Assembly: GCA_030149325.1 (NCBI GenBank)
Contig: JASBRS010000043.1
Span: forward strand, 1-39,473
DNA: 39,473 bases
Reading direction: 5' to 3'
From: Deinococci bacterium
GTDB lineage: Bacteria > Deinococcota > Deinococci > Deinococcales > Trueperaceae
Position 1 is the first letter of the stretch. Each line of letters starts with the position of its first letter. The notes beneath the pieces were generated by a model. It searched no databases and was not told where the DNA came from. It saw nothing but the letters and a program-made list of their open reading frames with translations. Positions 25,361-35,952 of this stretch are shown here, one piece after another. The position numbers and the translations under genes were made by a program.

Positions 25361-26391
25361 AGGCCCTGGCGAAGCTCGAGCCGCGCGAGGGCATCTGGAT
25401 GATCGACGCCCCCGAGCCGGAGATGGGCCCGAACGACCTGCTCATCCGCATCACGCACACCTCCATCTGCGGCACCGACGTGCACATCTACGACTGGGAC
25501 GCCTGGTCGCAGCGCACCGTGCCGATCCCCATGGTCACCGGGCACGAGTACGTCGGCGTGGTGGAGGCCGTCGGTTCCGAGGTGCAGGGGTATTCCCCGG
25601 GCGACCGCGTCTCGGGCGAGGGGCACATCACCTGCGGGCACTGCCGCAACTGCCGCGCCGGCCGGCGGCACCTGTGCCGCAACACCCAGGGGGTCGGGGT
25701 CGATCGCCCGGGGGCGTTCGCCGAGCGCTTCGTGCTGCCGGCCGGGAACGCCTTCAAGGTGCCGCCGCAGATCCCCGACGACTGGGCGGCCGTCCTCGAC
25801 CCGCTCGGCAACGCCGTGCACACCGCCCTGGCCTTCGACGTGGTGGGGGAGGACGTGCTGGTCACCGGGGCGGGGCCGATCGGCCTGATGTCGGCCGCGG
25901 TCGCTCGCTTCGTGGGCGCGCGCTACGTGGTGATCACCGACGTCAACCCCGACCGTCTGGCGATGGCGGAGCGCATGGGGGGGATCGACCGCGCCGTCGA
26001 CGTCTCCGATCCCGACAGCGACCTGAAGGACGTGATGGCGGAGCTGGGCATGACCGAGGGCTTCGACGTCGTGCTGGAGATGTCGGGCGCGCCCGGCGCC
26101 TACCAGCAGATCCTGGCGTCGACCAACCACGGCGCCAAGATCGCGCTGCTGGGGATCCCCAGCAAGCCGATCGCCATCGACTGGAACCGCGTGATCTTCA
26201 AGGGCCTCGAGGTGCGCGGCATCTACGGGCGCCAGATGTTCGAGACCTGGTACAAGATGGCGGCGATGCTGCAGTCGGGGCTCGACCTCGCCCCGATCAT
26301 CACCCATCGCTACCCCATCGACGCCTTCCAGGAGGGCTTCGACACCATGCGTTCGGGGCGCTCGGGCAAGGTCATCCTCGACTGGACCTAG
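25357..26391 (+). CDS. tdh: L-threonine 3-dehydrogenase
   Basis: A 344-residue zinc-dependent, NAD-dependent medium-chain dehydrogenase oxidising threonine to 2-amino-3-oxobutyrate. Catalytic zinc ligand Cys38 lies in [14 protein letters not shown], followed by GHEYVG. The structural zinc set is [15 protein letters not shown], and the nucleotide loop is [10 protein letters not shown]. The [13 protein letters not shown] segment is characteristic of Tdh rather than of sorbitol dehydrogenases. The GTG start overlaps the kbl stop (GTGA), so the product is handed to an enzyme made from the same message. A hairpin follows at 26400. Confidence 0.96.
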
Positions 26392-26399
26392 CGACCGGC

Positions 26400-26428
26400 G
26401 CCAGCCTGCGCCCCGCCGCAGCGCTGGC
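26400..26428 (+). terminator. Probable terminator after tdh
   Basis: GCCAGCCTGCG (26400-26410) pairs with CGCAG (26417-26421) and GCTGGC (26423-26428), an 11-pair stem with a one-base bulge, nine bases after the tdh stop. No U-tract. A promoter-like TAAGAT starts six bases later. Confidence 0.5.
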
Positions 26429-26433
26429 TCCGG

Positions 26434-26439
26434 TAAGAT
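26434..26439 (+). promoter_or_regulatory. Likely -10 box of the second peptide importer operon
   Basis: TAAGAT followed by G, 34 bases before the ATG at 26474 and directly behind the tdh hairpin. The -35 region is G+C rich without a consensus hexamer. Confidence 0.4.
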
Positions 26440-26473
26440 GGCGGAATCTCAAACCGTACGTGAAGGAGGGATC

Positions 26474-28060
26474 ATGAGCAGGCCCCGAGTCCTCTGGACG
26501 CTCCTCATCGCATTGGTGGCAACGCTGTTCAGCTTCGGCGCAGCGCAGTCCGCCCAGCAACAGACGCTGGTCATCGGCGGCGACTGGACCGACCTGATCA
26601 CGCTCGACCCCGGCGTCGCCTACGAGTTCTCCCCGGTCCCCATCCTCGACAACACCTACCAGCGGCTGGTGCAGTTCCAGGGCACCGACCTCTCGCACGT
26701 CGTTCCCGACGCCGCCACCAGCTGGGACATCGCCTCCACCGCCGACGGCGGCAGCACCATCACCTTCCACCTCGCCGACGCCACCTTCTCGACCGGGCGT
26801 CCGCTGACGGCCGCCGACGTGGTGTGGTCGTTCGATCGCGTCATCCAGATCAACGGCCCGTCGGCGTTCCTCTTCACCGACGTGGCGGGCATGAAGGTCG
26901 GCTCCACCAAGGCCCTCGACGACCACACCGTGCAGCTCACCCTGCCCAAGGGCGTCAACCCGCAGATCGTGCTGAACATGCTGACCTTCAACATCGGCGG
27001 CATCATGGACGCCACCGAGGTCCAGAAGCACGTCGACGCCAACGACTACGGCCAGAAGTGGCTCAACGACCACTCGGCCGGGTCGGGCCCCTACATGCTC
27101 GACCGCTGGGATCGCGGCTCGCAGGTGGTGCTCGTCGTCAACCCGCACTACCCCAAGCCGCCGGCGATCAAGCGCATCATCCTGCGCTACATGCAGGAGT
27201 CGAACGCGCAGCGCACGGCGCTCAAGTCGGGCGAGATCGACATCGCCTACAACTTCACGCCCGACGCCTTCAAGGAGGCCGAGAGCGACCCGAGCCTGAA
27301 CGCCATCAAGACCGACACCTTCCAGATGGCCTACCTGGGGATGAACTCCGGCCCCAACGCGCCCTTCGCGGACAACCGCGTGCGTGACGCGGTCCGCTAC
27401 GCCATCGACCAGGACGGCATCATCAACGACCTCCTGGCGGGCCTGGGCCGCAAGATGCAGACCATCATCCCCTACGGCCTGATGGGCGCCGACACCAACG
27501 TCTACTTCCCGCACGACCTCGAGAAGGCCAAGCAGCTCATGGCCGAGGCCGGCAAGTCCGGCGGCATGTCGGTCGAGTTCCTCATCGCCACCGGCGCCTG
27601 CACCGGCGGCGTCCCCTGCGCCGACCTGGCGGCGAAGATCCAGTCGGACCTGGCCAAGATCGGCATCACGGCCAACATCAAGCAGACCACCAGCGCCCAG
27701 CTCTACACCATCTACCGCCAGCAGGCGGCGCAGCTGGTGCTGGCCGCGTGGAGCCCGGACTACCCCGACCCCAACGGCAACGCCAGCCCGCTGGCCGACT
27801 ACAACGCCAAGTCGCTCGCCTGGCGCAACGACTGGAACGACGCCACCGCCACCAAGCTCGCCACCGAGGCGGCCACCAGCACCGACCCGGCGACGCGCAA
27901 GGAGCTCTACGCCCAGCTCACCAAGTACGTGGCGGAGAACGGCCCGTTCGCCATGCTCTACCAGCCCGTCTACCCGATCGTCACGTCGGCCAAGGTGCAA
28001 GGCTTCGCCCGTAGCGCCCAGGGCGACGTCGACTACACCGCCATCACCAAGCTGCCCTGA
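26474..28060 (+). CDS. Peptide-type ABC transporter substrate-binding protein (SBP family 5), second system
   Basis: A 528-residue exported binding protein of the DppA/OppA family. ATG at 26474 has GGAGGG six bases upstream and opens a signal peptide (MSRPRVLW, hydrophobic core, cut near GAAQSAQ). Family strands are visible: DLITLDPGVAYEF, ITFHLADATFSTGRPLTAADVVWSFDRV and GSGPYMLDRWDRGSQVVL. AGLGRKMQTIIPYGLMG and AAWSPDYPDPNGNASPLADYN suggest the branch binding larger or non-peptide ligands, but the ligand is unknown. It is distinct in sequence from the family member at 9800-11305. It precedes its two permeases, separated by a hairpin. Confidence 0.92.
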   Translation: MSRPRVLWTLLIALVATLFSFGAAQSAQQQTLVIGGDWTDLITLDPGVAYEFSPVPILDNTYQRLVQFQGTDLSHVVPDAATSWDIASTADGGSTITFHLADATFSTGRPLTAADVVWSFDRVIQINGPSAFLFTDVAGMKVGSTKALDDHTVQLTLPKGVNPQIVLNMLTFNIGGIMDATEVQKHVDANDYGQKWLNDHSAGSGPYMLDRWDRGSQVVLVVNPHYPKPPAIKRIILRYMQESNAQRTALKSGEIDIAYNFTPDAFKEAESDPSLNAIKTDTFQMAYLGMNSGPNAPFADNRVRDAVRYAIDQDGIINDLLAGLGRKMQTIIPYGLMGADTNVYFPHDLEKAKQLMAEAGKSGGMSVEFLIATGACTGGVPCADLAAKIQSDLAKIGITANIKQTTSAQLYTIYRQQAAQLVLAAWSPDYPDPNGNASPLADYNAKSLAWRNDWNDATATKLATEAATSTDPATRKELYAQLTKYVAENGPFAMLYQPVYPIVTSAKVQGFARSAQGDVDYTAITKLP

Positions 28061-28067
28061 GGCAACG

Positions 28068-28095
28068 CGGGGAGGGAGCGCCAGCTCCCTCCCCG
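28068..28095 (+). terminator. Intercistronic 12-bp hairpin between binding-protein and permease genes
   Basis: CGGGGAGGGAGC (28068-28079) and its exact complement (28084-28095) with loop GCCA, eight bases after the binding-protein stop and 25 bases before the permease GTG. The G/A-rich arm resembles the one at 9749. No U-tract, so partial termination or mRNA stabilisation is likely. Confidence 0.72.
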
Positions 28096-28120
28096 TTCCC
28101 CATCCCCGATCGGAGGTGCA

Positions 28121-29128
28121 GTGCTCGCCTTCCTGCTGAGGCGGATCGGATACCTGATCTTCGTGGTGTGGGGGGTCGGGTTCGCCGCCTTCTTCATCTC
28201 GCACGTGGTGCCCGCCGATCCCGCCGCTGCCGCCCTCGGCAGCAACGCCCGGCCTGCACAGATCGAGGCCTACCGCGAGAAGTACGGTCTCGATCTCCCC
28301 GTCTACCAGCAGTACCTGCGCTACATGGTCAACCTCTTCCAGGGGGACCTCGGCAATTCGCTGCGCACGCAGCGCCCTATCTTGTCCGACCTCCGGGACT
28401 TCTTCCCGGCCACCTTCGAGCTCACGCTGGGGGCGATGTTCTTCGCCGCCCTGTTCGGCGTGCCGGCAGGGGTGATCGCCGCGCTCTACCAGGACCGGCC
28501 CATCGACCTCGGGGTCCGAAGCCTGGCGCTGGTGGGTGGCGCCACACCCGTGTACTGGCTGGCCATCCTGGCCCTCGAGCTGTTCCACTCCCGGCTCGGC
28601 TGGTTGCCCGGACCCGGGGAACTCAACCCCTACCTGCTCGAGCCGCATCGCGTCACCGGCATGCTGGTGGTCGACGCCGCCCTGGCCGGTGAGTGGCAGG
28701 TCTTCGGCAGCGCGGTGAGCCACCTGGTGCTCCCCGCGGCCGTGCTGGGGGCCTTCTCGACAGCGCTGCTGGCGCGGATGGTGCGCAGCGCCATGCTCGA
28801 GGTGCTGTCGCAGGACTACGTGCGGACGGCTCGAGCCAAGGGCCTGGCCGGGCGCGTGGTGGTGTTCAAGCACGCCATGCGCAACGCTGCCCTGCCCGTG
28901 CTGACGGTGATGGGCAGCCTGCTCGGCAGCCTGCTGACCGGCGCCGTCCTGACCGAGACGATCTTCTCCTGGCCCGGCATCGGCTCCTACGCCACCTCCA
29001 GCGCCATCGGGCTCGACTTCCCGGCGGTCATGGGCGTGACCCTGGTCGCCGGCCTCGTCTACAGCCTCATCAACCTCCTGGTCGACGTCCTCTACGGGGT
29101 CTTCGATCCGCGCATCACCTACGCATGA
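28121..29128 (+). CDS. Peptide-type ABC transporter permease (DppB/OppB family), second system
   Basis: A 335-residue permease. The first helix and loop read FLLRRIGYLIFVVWGVGFAAFF, then HVVPADPAAAALG. The coupling loop RTARAKGLAGRVVVFKHAMRN and the ending LYGVFDPRITYA are those of the family. Six helices are predicted, with a longer periplasmic loop (about residues 165-200) than in the permease at 8764-9714. The start is a GTG with GGAGGT four bases before it (28112-28117). It is co-translated with the following permease by an ATGA overlap. Confidence 0.93.
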   Translation: MLAFLLRRIGYLIFVVWGVGFAAFFISHVVPADPAAAALGSNARPAQIEAYREKYGLDLPVYQQYLRYMVNLFQGDLGNSLRTQRPILSDLRDFFPATFELTLGAMFFAALFGVPAGVIAALYQDRPIDLGVRSLALVGGATPVYWLAILALELFHSRLGWLPGPGELNPYLLEPHRVTGMLVVDAALAGEWQVFGSAVSHLVLPAAVLGAFSTALLARMVRSAMLEVLSQDYVRTARAKGLAGRVVVFKHAMRNAALPVLTVMGSLLGSLLTGAVLTETIFSWPGIGSYATSSAIGLDFPAVMGVTLVAGLVYSLINLLVDVLYGVFDPRITYA

Positions 29129-29979
29129 CGGCGCCCGCCTTCCTCCGCAGCAAGCCGGCGCGGCGCTTCCTGCGCAACCCCGGCACGGTCATCGGTACGG
29201 CGCTGTCGCTCGCCCTGATCCTGGTGGCGCTGCTGGCGCCGCTGCTGGCGGGCGATCCGCTGCTCCAGCACCTCAGCGACCGGCTGCAGGGCCCGAGCGC
29301 GGCGCACTGGTTCGGGACCGACCAGCTGGGTCGTGACGTGTGGGCGCGGGTGGTGTGGGGCTCGCGCATCAGCCTGCGCATCGGCTTCGTGGTGGTGGCG
29401 GTGTCGCTGCTCGCGGGGGGCACGGTGGGGCTGCTCGCCGGCATGCTGGGAGGGGCCTGGGACGAGCTGCTGATGCGCGTCACCGACATCTTCCTGGCCT
29501 TCCCGGCGCTGATCCTGGCGATGGCCATCTCGGCGGCCCTGGGCCCCAGCCTGGGCAACGTGATGATCGCGGTGGCGGCGGTGTCGTGGCCCAACTACGC
29601 CCGCCTGCTGAGGTCCCAGGTGCTGGCGGTGCGGACGCTCGACTACGTCGAGGCGTCGCGGGCGCTGGGGGCCGCACGCTTCCGACAGGCCCTGCTGCAC
29701 GTGCTGCCCAACACCATCACGCCGTTGCTGGTGCAGGCCAGCTTCGACATCGGCAGCGCCATCCTCACCGCTGCCGGTCTCGGCTTCATCGGCTTCGGGG
29801 CGCAACCTCCGACCCCCGAGTGGGGAGCGATGGTCTCGGAGACGCGCAACTTCATCAACGAGGCGCCGTGGGCGTCGTCGGCCCCCGCCATCGCCATCCT
29901 GGTCACGGTGCTGGCGTTCAACCTGCTCGGCGACGGCCTGCGCGACGTGCTCGACCCGCGAGGCAGGACGAGACGATAG
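29125..29979 (+). CDS. Peptide-type ABC transporter permease (DppC/OppC family), second system
   Basis: A 284-residue permease completing the second peptide-type channel. After a basic N-terminus comes the helix VIGTALSLALILVALLAPLL, the conserved HWFGTDQLGRDVWARVVWGSRISL, and the coupling loop EASRALGAARFRQALLHVLPN. It ends with LLGDGLRDVLDPRGR, as the family does. The ATG overlaps the DppB-type stop. No ATPase gene follows; a 152-base gap leads to an unrelated protease gene, with only a weak five-pair hairpin near 29989-30000 as possible terminator. Confidence 0.93.
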   Translation: MTAPAFLRSKPARRFLRNPGTVIGTALSLALILVALLAPLLAGDPLLQHLSDRLQGPSAAHWFGTDQLGRDVWARVVWGSRISLRIGFVVVAVSLLAGGTVGLLAGMLGGAWDELLMRVTDIFLAFPALILAMAISAALGPSLGNVMIAVAAVSWPNYARLLRSQVLAVRTLDYVEASRALGAARFRQALLHVLPNTITPLLVQASFDIGSAILTAAGLGFIGFGAQPPTPEWGAMVSETRNFINEAPWASSAPAIAILVTVLAFNLLGDGLRDVLDPRGRTRR

Positions 29980-30092
29980 GCCGGTCCTCCGACCAGTCGG
30001 GCCTCGTGCCCACGTGATAGCCCGGAACCCGAAAAGCATAGTGCGCCACCAGAGCGTCCGATTCCGTCACGGCGCGCTCTGCGGGGTATGGG

Positions 30093-30098
30093 TAGGCT
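30093..30098 (+). promoter_or_regulatory. Possible -10 box of the protease gene
   Basis: TAGGCT followed by G, 33 bases before the protease GTG. No -35 consensus is present. The surrounding gap (29980-30131) is less G+C rich than the flanking transporter genes. Confidence 0.3.
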
Positions 30099-30131
30099 GC
30101 GCGGGTCACACAACTCTAGGAGGGAAAGGGA

Positions 30132-30974
30132 GTGAGGATGTTGCGACGTTCTGTAGCTCTATCGGTCGTGGGAGTGGCTCTCGCGATCCTGCTTTCGGCG
30201 TGTGGCACGACGAACGATGCCGGAAGTGCCGTGCTCACGCCGCAGGTGACCAACGGGAACGCGGACGGCAGTGCGCATCCGTACGTGGGATTGATGGTCG
30301 CACTTGACGCGACCGGCGAGCCGCTCTGGCGATGCTCGGGCACGTTGATCTCGCCTACGCTGTTCCTGACGGCGGGGCACTGCACCGAGGCGCCGGCCGC
30401 CCGCGCGACGATCTGGTTCAGCGAGAACGTTGATGCCGGGATCCCCGGAAACGGCTACCCCTTCCAAGGCGAAGTGTCCGGCACGGTATACACGCATCCC
30501 GACTTCAACTCCGCCGCGTTCTATCTCCACGATCTGGGGGTTGTCGTCTTGGACACGGCCATGGATCCAGCGAACGGCACTTACGGCCAGCTCCCCGGTC
30601 TTGGAGTCCTCGACGGCTACGCGACTCGGCGAGGGTTGCAGAACGCGACGGTGACCGCCGTCGGCTACGGTCTACAGGCCAGTAGCGTGAATGGGAAGAA
30701 GGACTCGGCCGATAGGATTCGGCTCAACGCCGTCCTCGATATCGTCGACCTGAACGGGACGGTAGGCATTCCTGCCGGCACGTCGGTGATGGTCTCTGGG
30801 AACCATCACACCGGTGGCACTTGCTTCGGGGACTCGGGTGGACCGATGTTTCTCGGGGATACCAACATCGTCGTAGCCGTGACGTCGTTCGGCCTGAACC
30901 TCAACTGCGCTGGCGTCGGCGGGGGCTACCGGGTGGACCAATCCGACGATCTTGGGTGGTTGGCCACGTTCTGA
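30132..30974 (+). CDS. Lipoprotein serine protease of the S1 (chymotrypsin-like) family
   Basis: A 280-residue exported protease. A lipobox LLSACG (Cys24) follows the signal helix, so it is probably lipid-anchored outside the cell membrane. The triad is complete: His83 in TAGHC, Asp134 in LHDLGVVVLD and Ser235 in CFGDSGGP. The residue six before Ser235, which sets trypsin specificity, is Gly instead of Asp, so cleavage after Lys/Arg is not expected. Cysteines at 68/84 and around 231/259 suggest two disulfides. The GTG has AGGAGGG about seven bases upstream. Local G+C is near 60%, below the roughly 70% of neighbours, and A/T-ending codons are more common, suggesting recent acquisition. Confidence 0.9.
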   Translation: MRMLRRSVALSVVGVALAILLSACGTTNDAGSAVLTPQVTNGNADGSAHPYVGLMVALDATGEPLWRCSGTLISPTLFLTAGHCTEAPAARATIWFSENVDAGIPGNGYPFQGEVSGTVYTHPDFNSAAFYLHDLGVVVLDTAMDPANGTYGQLPGLGVLDGYATRRGLQNATVTAVGYGLQASSVNGKKDSADRIRLNAVLDIVDLNGTVGIPAGTSVMVSGNHHTGGTCFGDSGGPMFLGDTNIVVAVTSFGLNLNCAGVGGGYRVDQSDDLGWLATF

Positions 30975-31006
30975 GATCGTAGGGCCCTAGGTAGTCCGTA
31001 GGCGAG

Positions 31007-31042
31007 GGTGTGGGCTCGGGACTCACGCTCCGGGCCCACACC
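31007..31042. terminator. Hairpin between protease and livF (convergent genes)
   Basis: GGTGTGGGCTCGG (31007-31019) pairs with CCGGGCCCACACC (31030-31042), 13 pairs with one G-U and a ten-base loop, in the 137-base convergent gap. It can fold from either strand. No U-run follows. Nothing else stands out in the gap except the palindrome TAGGGCCCTA near 30980. Confidence 0.5.
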
Positions 31043-31111
31043 ACGGTGCTGGCTCCAGGATCGCCGTCGACGCGATCCACGCCACCTGGGGGCGAGAGAG
31101 GCGGCTATTCC

Positions 31112-32579
<1,468 letters not shown>

Positions 32580-32583
<4 letters not shown>

Positions 32584-33614
32584 GCCGGTCCCTCCGCGTC
32601 GCCGGCCGCCGGCGTGCCGCTACCGCCGCGGCGCCGACGCAGGCGCGTGGCCAGCCCCACCAGGCCGCGCGGCATGAACAGGATCGAGGCCACCAGCACC
32701 ACCCCGTAGCCGATGAGGTAGCCCTCGGCGAAGGTGCGCTTGAGCGTCTCCTCGACCGCCGACAGCACGCCGGCTCCCAGGATCGGGCCGAGCGTGGTGT
32801 AGAGGCCGCCGAAGATCGGCGTGACCAGCGCGAACACGGTCGTGGAGATGGCGAAGGTGCCGTCGGGGATGACGCTGCCCAACCGCATCGCCTCGAGCGC
32901 GCCGAGCATGCCGACGAGCGCGCTCGACAGCACGAAGGCGAGAAGCTTGGCGCGCGCGGGCCGCACCCCCATGACGGCGGCCACCGCCTCGTTGGTGCGG
33001 ACGGCGGTGAAGGCGGCGCGCAGGCGCGTGCGTTGGACGACGATCGACACGGCGATGGTGAGGACCAGCAGGGCGGCGTAGACGTAGAAGTAGGCCTCGT
33101 TGCGCTGGAAGGCGATCTCCCAGCGCTGCATCTGACCGGGCACGAAGTGGGGCCGGAACAGCGGCGGCACGTTCAGCCCCGCCGCGCCCCCGGCCAGGCC
33201 GGTGGGGAGCTCCTGCACGACGGCCTTCAGCACCTCCGTGAAGGCCAGGGTGGCGATGGCGAAGTAGATGCCCTTGAGGCGCAGCGTCACCGATCCCAGG
33301 CCGAGGGCCAGCAGGCCGGCGACCAGGCCCCCGAGCGGCAGGGCCAGGACGATCGGCACGCCGGTCGCGTTCGCCAGCACCGCGGCGGCGTACGCCCCCG
33401 CGCCGTAGAAGGCGGCATGCGCGAGCGAGAGCTGACCGGTGCGCGCCAGCAGGTCCCACGACAGCGCCAGGATGCCCAGGCTCATGGCGTTGGAGGCCAG
33501 CGACAGGTAGCTGACCGAGGCCTGGTCGAACCCGGCCTTCAGCAGCGTGGGGGCCAGCGCCGCGACGATCGCCAGCGCCAGCGTCCACAGCACGTCGGGC
33601 AGCGCGCGCCTCAC
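32580..33614 (-). CDS. livM: Branched-chain-amino-acid-type ABC transporter permease (LivM family)
   Basis: A 344-residue permease with eight or more predicted helices. The family segment ALSWDLLARTGQLSLAHAAFYGAGAYAAA is near the N-terminus. The cytoplasmic loop RAAFTAVRTNEAVAAVMGVRPARAKLLAFVLSS is the coupling region, and GTFAISTTVFALVTPIFGG with GAGVLSAVEETLK completes the fold. The start is a GTG 31 bases after the LivH stop. It ends overlapping the LivG ATG. The short proline/glycine-rich tail after the last helix is not conserved in the family as far as I can tell. Confidence 0.93.
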
Positions 33615-33645
33615 GACGGCCCCCCGGTGCCGGCGACGGCGGGGC

Positions 33646-34512
33646 TCACGCCCGCCTCCAGGCCCGGCCGACCAGCACGATGAAGATGATGGCGAAGAAC
33701 ACCGCGTTGCGCAGCGCGTCGCCGTTGGGGACGAGGGTGGCGACCATCGACTCCGAGACCGCCACCGCCAGCGAGGCCCACAGGATGCCGCGGATGTTGC
33801 CGAGCCCGGCCAGCACCACGATGGCGAAGGCCTTCAGGGTGAAGGCGAAGCCCACGGTCGGGGTGGGCGACTGGATGACGGCGATCATCACGCCGCCGAT
33901 GCCGGCGAGGAGCGCCGACAGCGCGAACGCCACGAGGTAGATGCGGTCCACCTCGAGGCCCACCAGACTGGCACCCACGCGGTTCTGGGCGACGGCGCGC
34001 ATGGCGCGGCCGAGACGGGTCCGGGCCAGGCCCACGTACAGGGCCAACACCAGCACCAGGGAGATGACGAAGCTGCCCAGCGGGACCAGGCCGATGCTGA
34101 TGCCGCCGAGCTGCACGCCGATGGAGCGATAGGGGACCCCGCTGATGGACCGGGGGTCGCCGCCCCAGATGAGCAGGGCGAGGTTCTGGAAGATGATCGA
34201 GAGGCCGAAGGTGAGCAGCATCTGGTTGAGCTCGGGGGCCTCCAACACATAGCGGATGGTGGAGCGATAGACGATCGCGCCGATGACGAAGAGCGCCGGC
34301 GCCACGAAGATCAGCGATAGCAGAGGGTCGAAGCCGAAGCTGACGAAGAGCTGGTAGGCGAGGAAGGCGCCGATCATGAAGAACTCGCCGTGGGCGAAGT
34401 TGATCACGCCGATCACGCCGATGGCGAGCGCCAGGCCGACCGACACCAGGGCGTAGAGGCCCGCGGCGAGGACGCCGGAGACGAGGCCTTGGAGGACGAG
34501 CGTCGGGTCCAC
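33646..34512 (-). CDS. livH: Branched-chain-amino-acid-type ABC transporter permease (LivH family)
   Basis: A 288-residue permease with about eight helices. The first segments VLQGLVSGVLAAGLYALVSVGLALAIGVIGVINFAHGEFFMIGAF carry the strongly conserved NFAHGE motif. RAVAQNRVGASLVGLEVDRIY is the coupling loop, and AFAIVVLAGLGNIRGILWAS is typical of the last third. The start is a GTG. A 137-base gap with a strong hairpin separates it from the binding-protein gene upstream. Confidence 0.93.
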   Translation of the reverse strand: MDPTLVLQGLVSGVLAAGLYALVSVGLALAIGVIGVINFAHGEFFMIGAFLAYQLFVSFGFDPLLSLIFVAPALFVIGAIVYRSTIRYVLEAPELNQMLLTFGLSIIFQNLALLIWGGDPRSISGVPYRSIGVQLGGISIGLVPLGSFVISLVLVLALYVGLARTRLGRAMRAVAQNRVGASLVGLEVDRIYLVAFALSALLAGIGGVMIAVIQSPTPTVGFAFTLKAFAIVVLAGLGNIRGILWASLAVAVSESMVATLVPNGDALRNAVFFAIIFIVLVGRAWRRA

Positions 34513-34597
34513 GCGGTCAGCTCCGGGGGGTCGGCGCGCCCGGACGGGCGGGGAGGGCTAGCGGGAAAGGCATCGGGCAGGGGACCTCCGCCCGGCG

Positions 34598-34626
34598 GGC
34601 GGGGGTCCGGCGACCGGACCCCCGCC
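34598..34626 (-). terminator. Intercistronic 13-bp hairpin between binding-protein and permease genes
   Basis: GGCGGGGGTCCGG (34598-34610) and its exact complement (34614-34626) with a three-base loop, 23 bases after the binding-protein stop on the minus strand. No U-tract follows in that direction. It occupies the same place as the hairpins of the other three importers here. Confidence 0.72.
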
Positions 34627-34649
34627 TTTCGGGCCGGAACGAGCTCAAC

Positions 34650-35864
34650 TCAACGGCTCGCCTGGCAGCTCTGCAGCGGCGCGGTGGCCTTGGCGGTCGG
34701 CCACACGATCTGGCGCACGCCGTTCTGGTACTGGAACACCAGCCACATGTCGGCGCCGAAGCCCTGGTGGTGGGTGATCTGGGAGTCGTGGAACTTCCAG
34801 GGACCCATCGGCGACTTGAAGGTCAGGCTCTCCATGGCCTTGATGACGGCCGCCTGGTCGGTGGTGCCGGCCTTGTTGATGCTGTCGGCGTACGACCACA
34901 ACTGGGCGTAGGCGAGCGCCGACATGTAGTTGTCGGGCGCCTTGTCGAACATCGCCTCGAAGCTCTTGGTGAACGCCATCGCTTCCGGCGTCGGCAGGTT
35001 GGGCATGAAGCCGATCAGGCCGGTCACGCACTGCGCCTCGGGGGCCTTGGCGAAGTCGCTGGGCCATCCCGGAGGGGCCCCGAAGATCTGCTGCGGCGTG
35101 TAGTTCAGCTCGCGGATCTGGCTGATCATCGGGACCACGTCGGAGTCGTAGCCGATCCAGTAGAGCATGTCGGCCTTGGTGGCCGCGGCCTTGCTGATGG
35201 CGGCCCGGAAGTCGCCGGTGCCCCCGAACAGCGTCGACTTGAAGGCCTCGTTGAGCACGACGTTCAGACCGGCGTCCTCGAGCAGCTTCTGGGCCGCCTG
35301 CGAGCCGGGACCGCCGAAGGCGGAGTCCTCGTGCAGCAGGGCCACCGTCTTCACGCCGCTATCGGCGATGAACTGGGTGGAGGCCTCGGTGTTCTGGTAG
35401 TCCCAGGGGTGGACGTGGAAGAACCACGGCTCGTTGCCCAGGAGCTCCTCGATGCCCTGGAAGTTGTCGATGCCGACGCCGGAGACGGCGCCGCCGATCC
35501 AGCTCACGAGGGGTTGGAAGGTCTTGAACGACTCGACCAGCGCGAGCGTCACGCCCGAGCTGTAGCCGCCGCCGATGAACTGGACGTTGTCCTCGGTCAT
35601 CAGCTTCTCGAAGGCGGCGACCGCCACCTTGGGGTTGGCCTGGGTGTCGGCGTAGATGAGCTTGAGCGGCTTGCCGAGCACGCCGCCGGCGGCGTTGATC
35701 TCCTTGAGGGCGAGTTCGAAGCCCTCCTTCTGCGCCTGGCCGGTGCCGGCGGCGCCGCCGGTGAGCGGCGACAGGATGCCGATGGTGACCTGGGCCGTGG
35801 CCGTGCTCAAGAGAACGGCGGCGGCCACGAACACGAGGACGAAGACGGACCGTATGCGCTTCAT
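34650..35864 (-). CDS. livK: Liv-type ABC transporter substrate-binding protein (peripla_BP_6 family)
   Basis: A 404-residue exported binding protein. ATG at 35864 is preferred over the upstream in-frame start because it begins a signal peptide (MKRIRSVFVLVFVAAAVLL, cut near TATAQ) and has AGGAGG just upstream. The mature part begins VTIGILSPLTGGAAGTGQAQKEGFELALKEINAAGG, the family hallmark. FIGGGYSSGVTLAL and the hinge segment VALLHEDSAFGGPGSQAAQKLL also fit. Ligands of this family include branched-chain amino acids, amides, aromatic acids and hydrocarbons; here the co-transcribed CoA ligase and hydrolases favour a small organic acid or ester. The gene symbol denotes family only. Confidence 0.9.
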   Translation of the reverse strand: MKRIRSVFVLVFVAAAVLLSTATAQVTIGILSPLTGGAAGTGQAQKEGFELALKEINAAGGVLGKPLKLIYADTQANPKVAVAAFEKLMTEDNVQFIGGGYSSGVTLALVESFKTFQPLVSWIGGAVSGVGIDNFQGIEELLGNEPWFFHVHPWDYQNTEASTQFIADSGVKTVALLHEDSAFGGPGSQAAQKLLEDAGLNVVLNEAFKSTLFGGTGDFRAAISKAAATKADMLYWIGYDSDVVPMISQIRELNYTPQQIFGAPPGWPSDFAKAPEAQCVTGLIGFMPNLPTPEAMAFTKSFEAMFDKAPDNYMSALAYAQLWSYADSINKAGTTDQAAVIKAMESLTFKSPMGPWKFHDSQITHHQGFGADMWLVFQYQNGVRQIVWPTAKATAPLQSCQASR

Positions 35865-35952
35865 GCTGCCTCCTGGGAGTGGGGCGACCGCGGGGGGTCG
35901 CACGACGAGGGATCGAGGGCGGACGGGGTTGGGCGCGAACAGGCGGATCAGG

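Noticed and set aside
26372-28873. A minus-strand open frame of over 800 codons opposite the second peptide importer
   Set aside because: Composition is that of an antisense shadow; it spans several well-supported plus-strand genes and their intergenic hairpin and has no recognisable domain.
30975-31111. Possible attachment site or mobile-element border next to the lower-G+C protease gene
   Set aside because: No integrase, tRNA, direct repeat pair or insertion-sequence end was found on either side; the gap contains only a terminator-like hairpin and a short palindrome.
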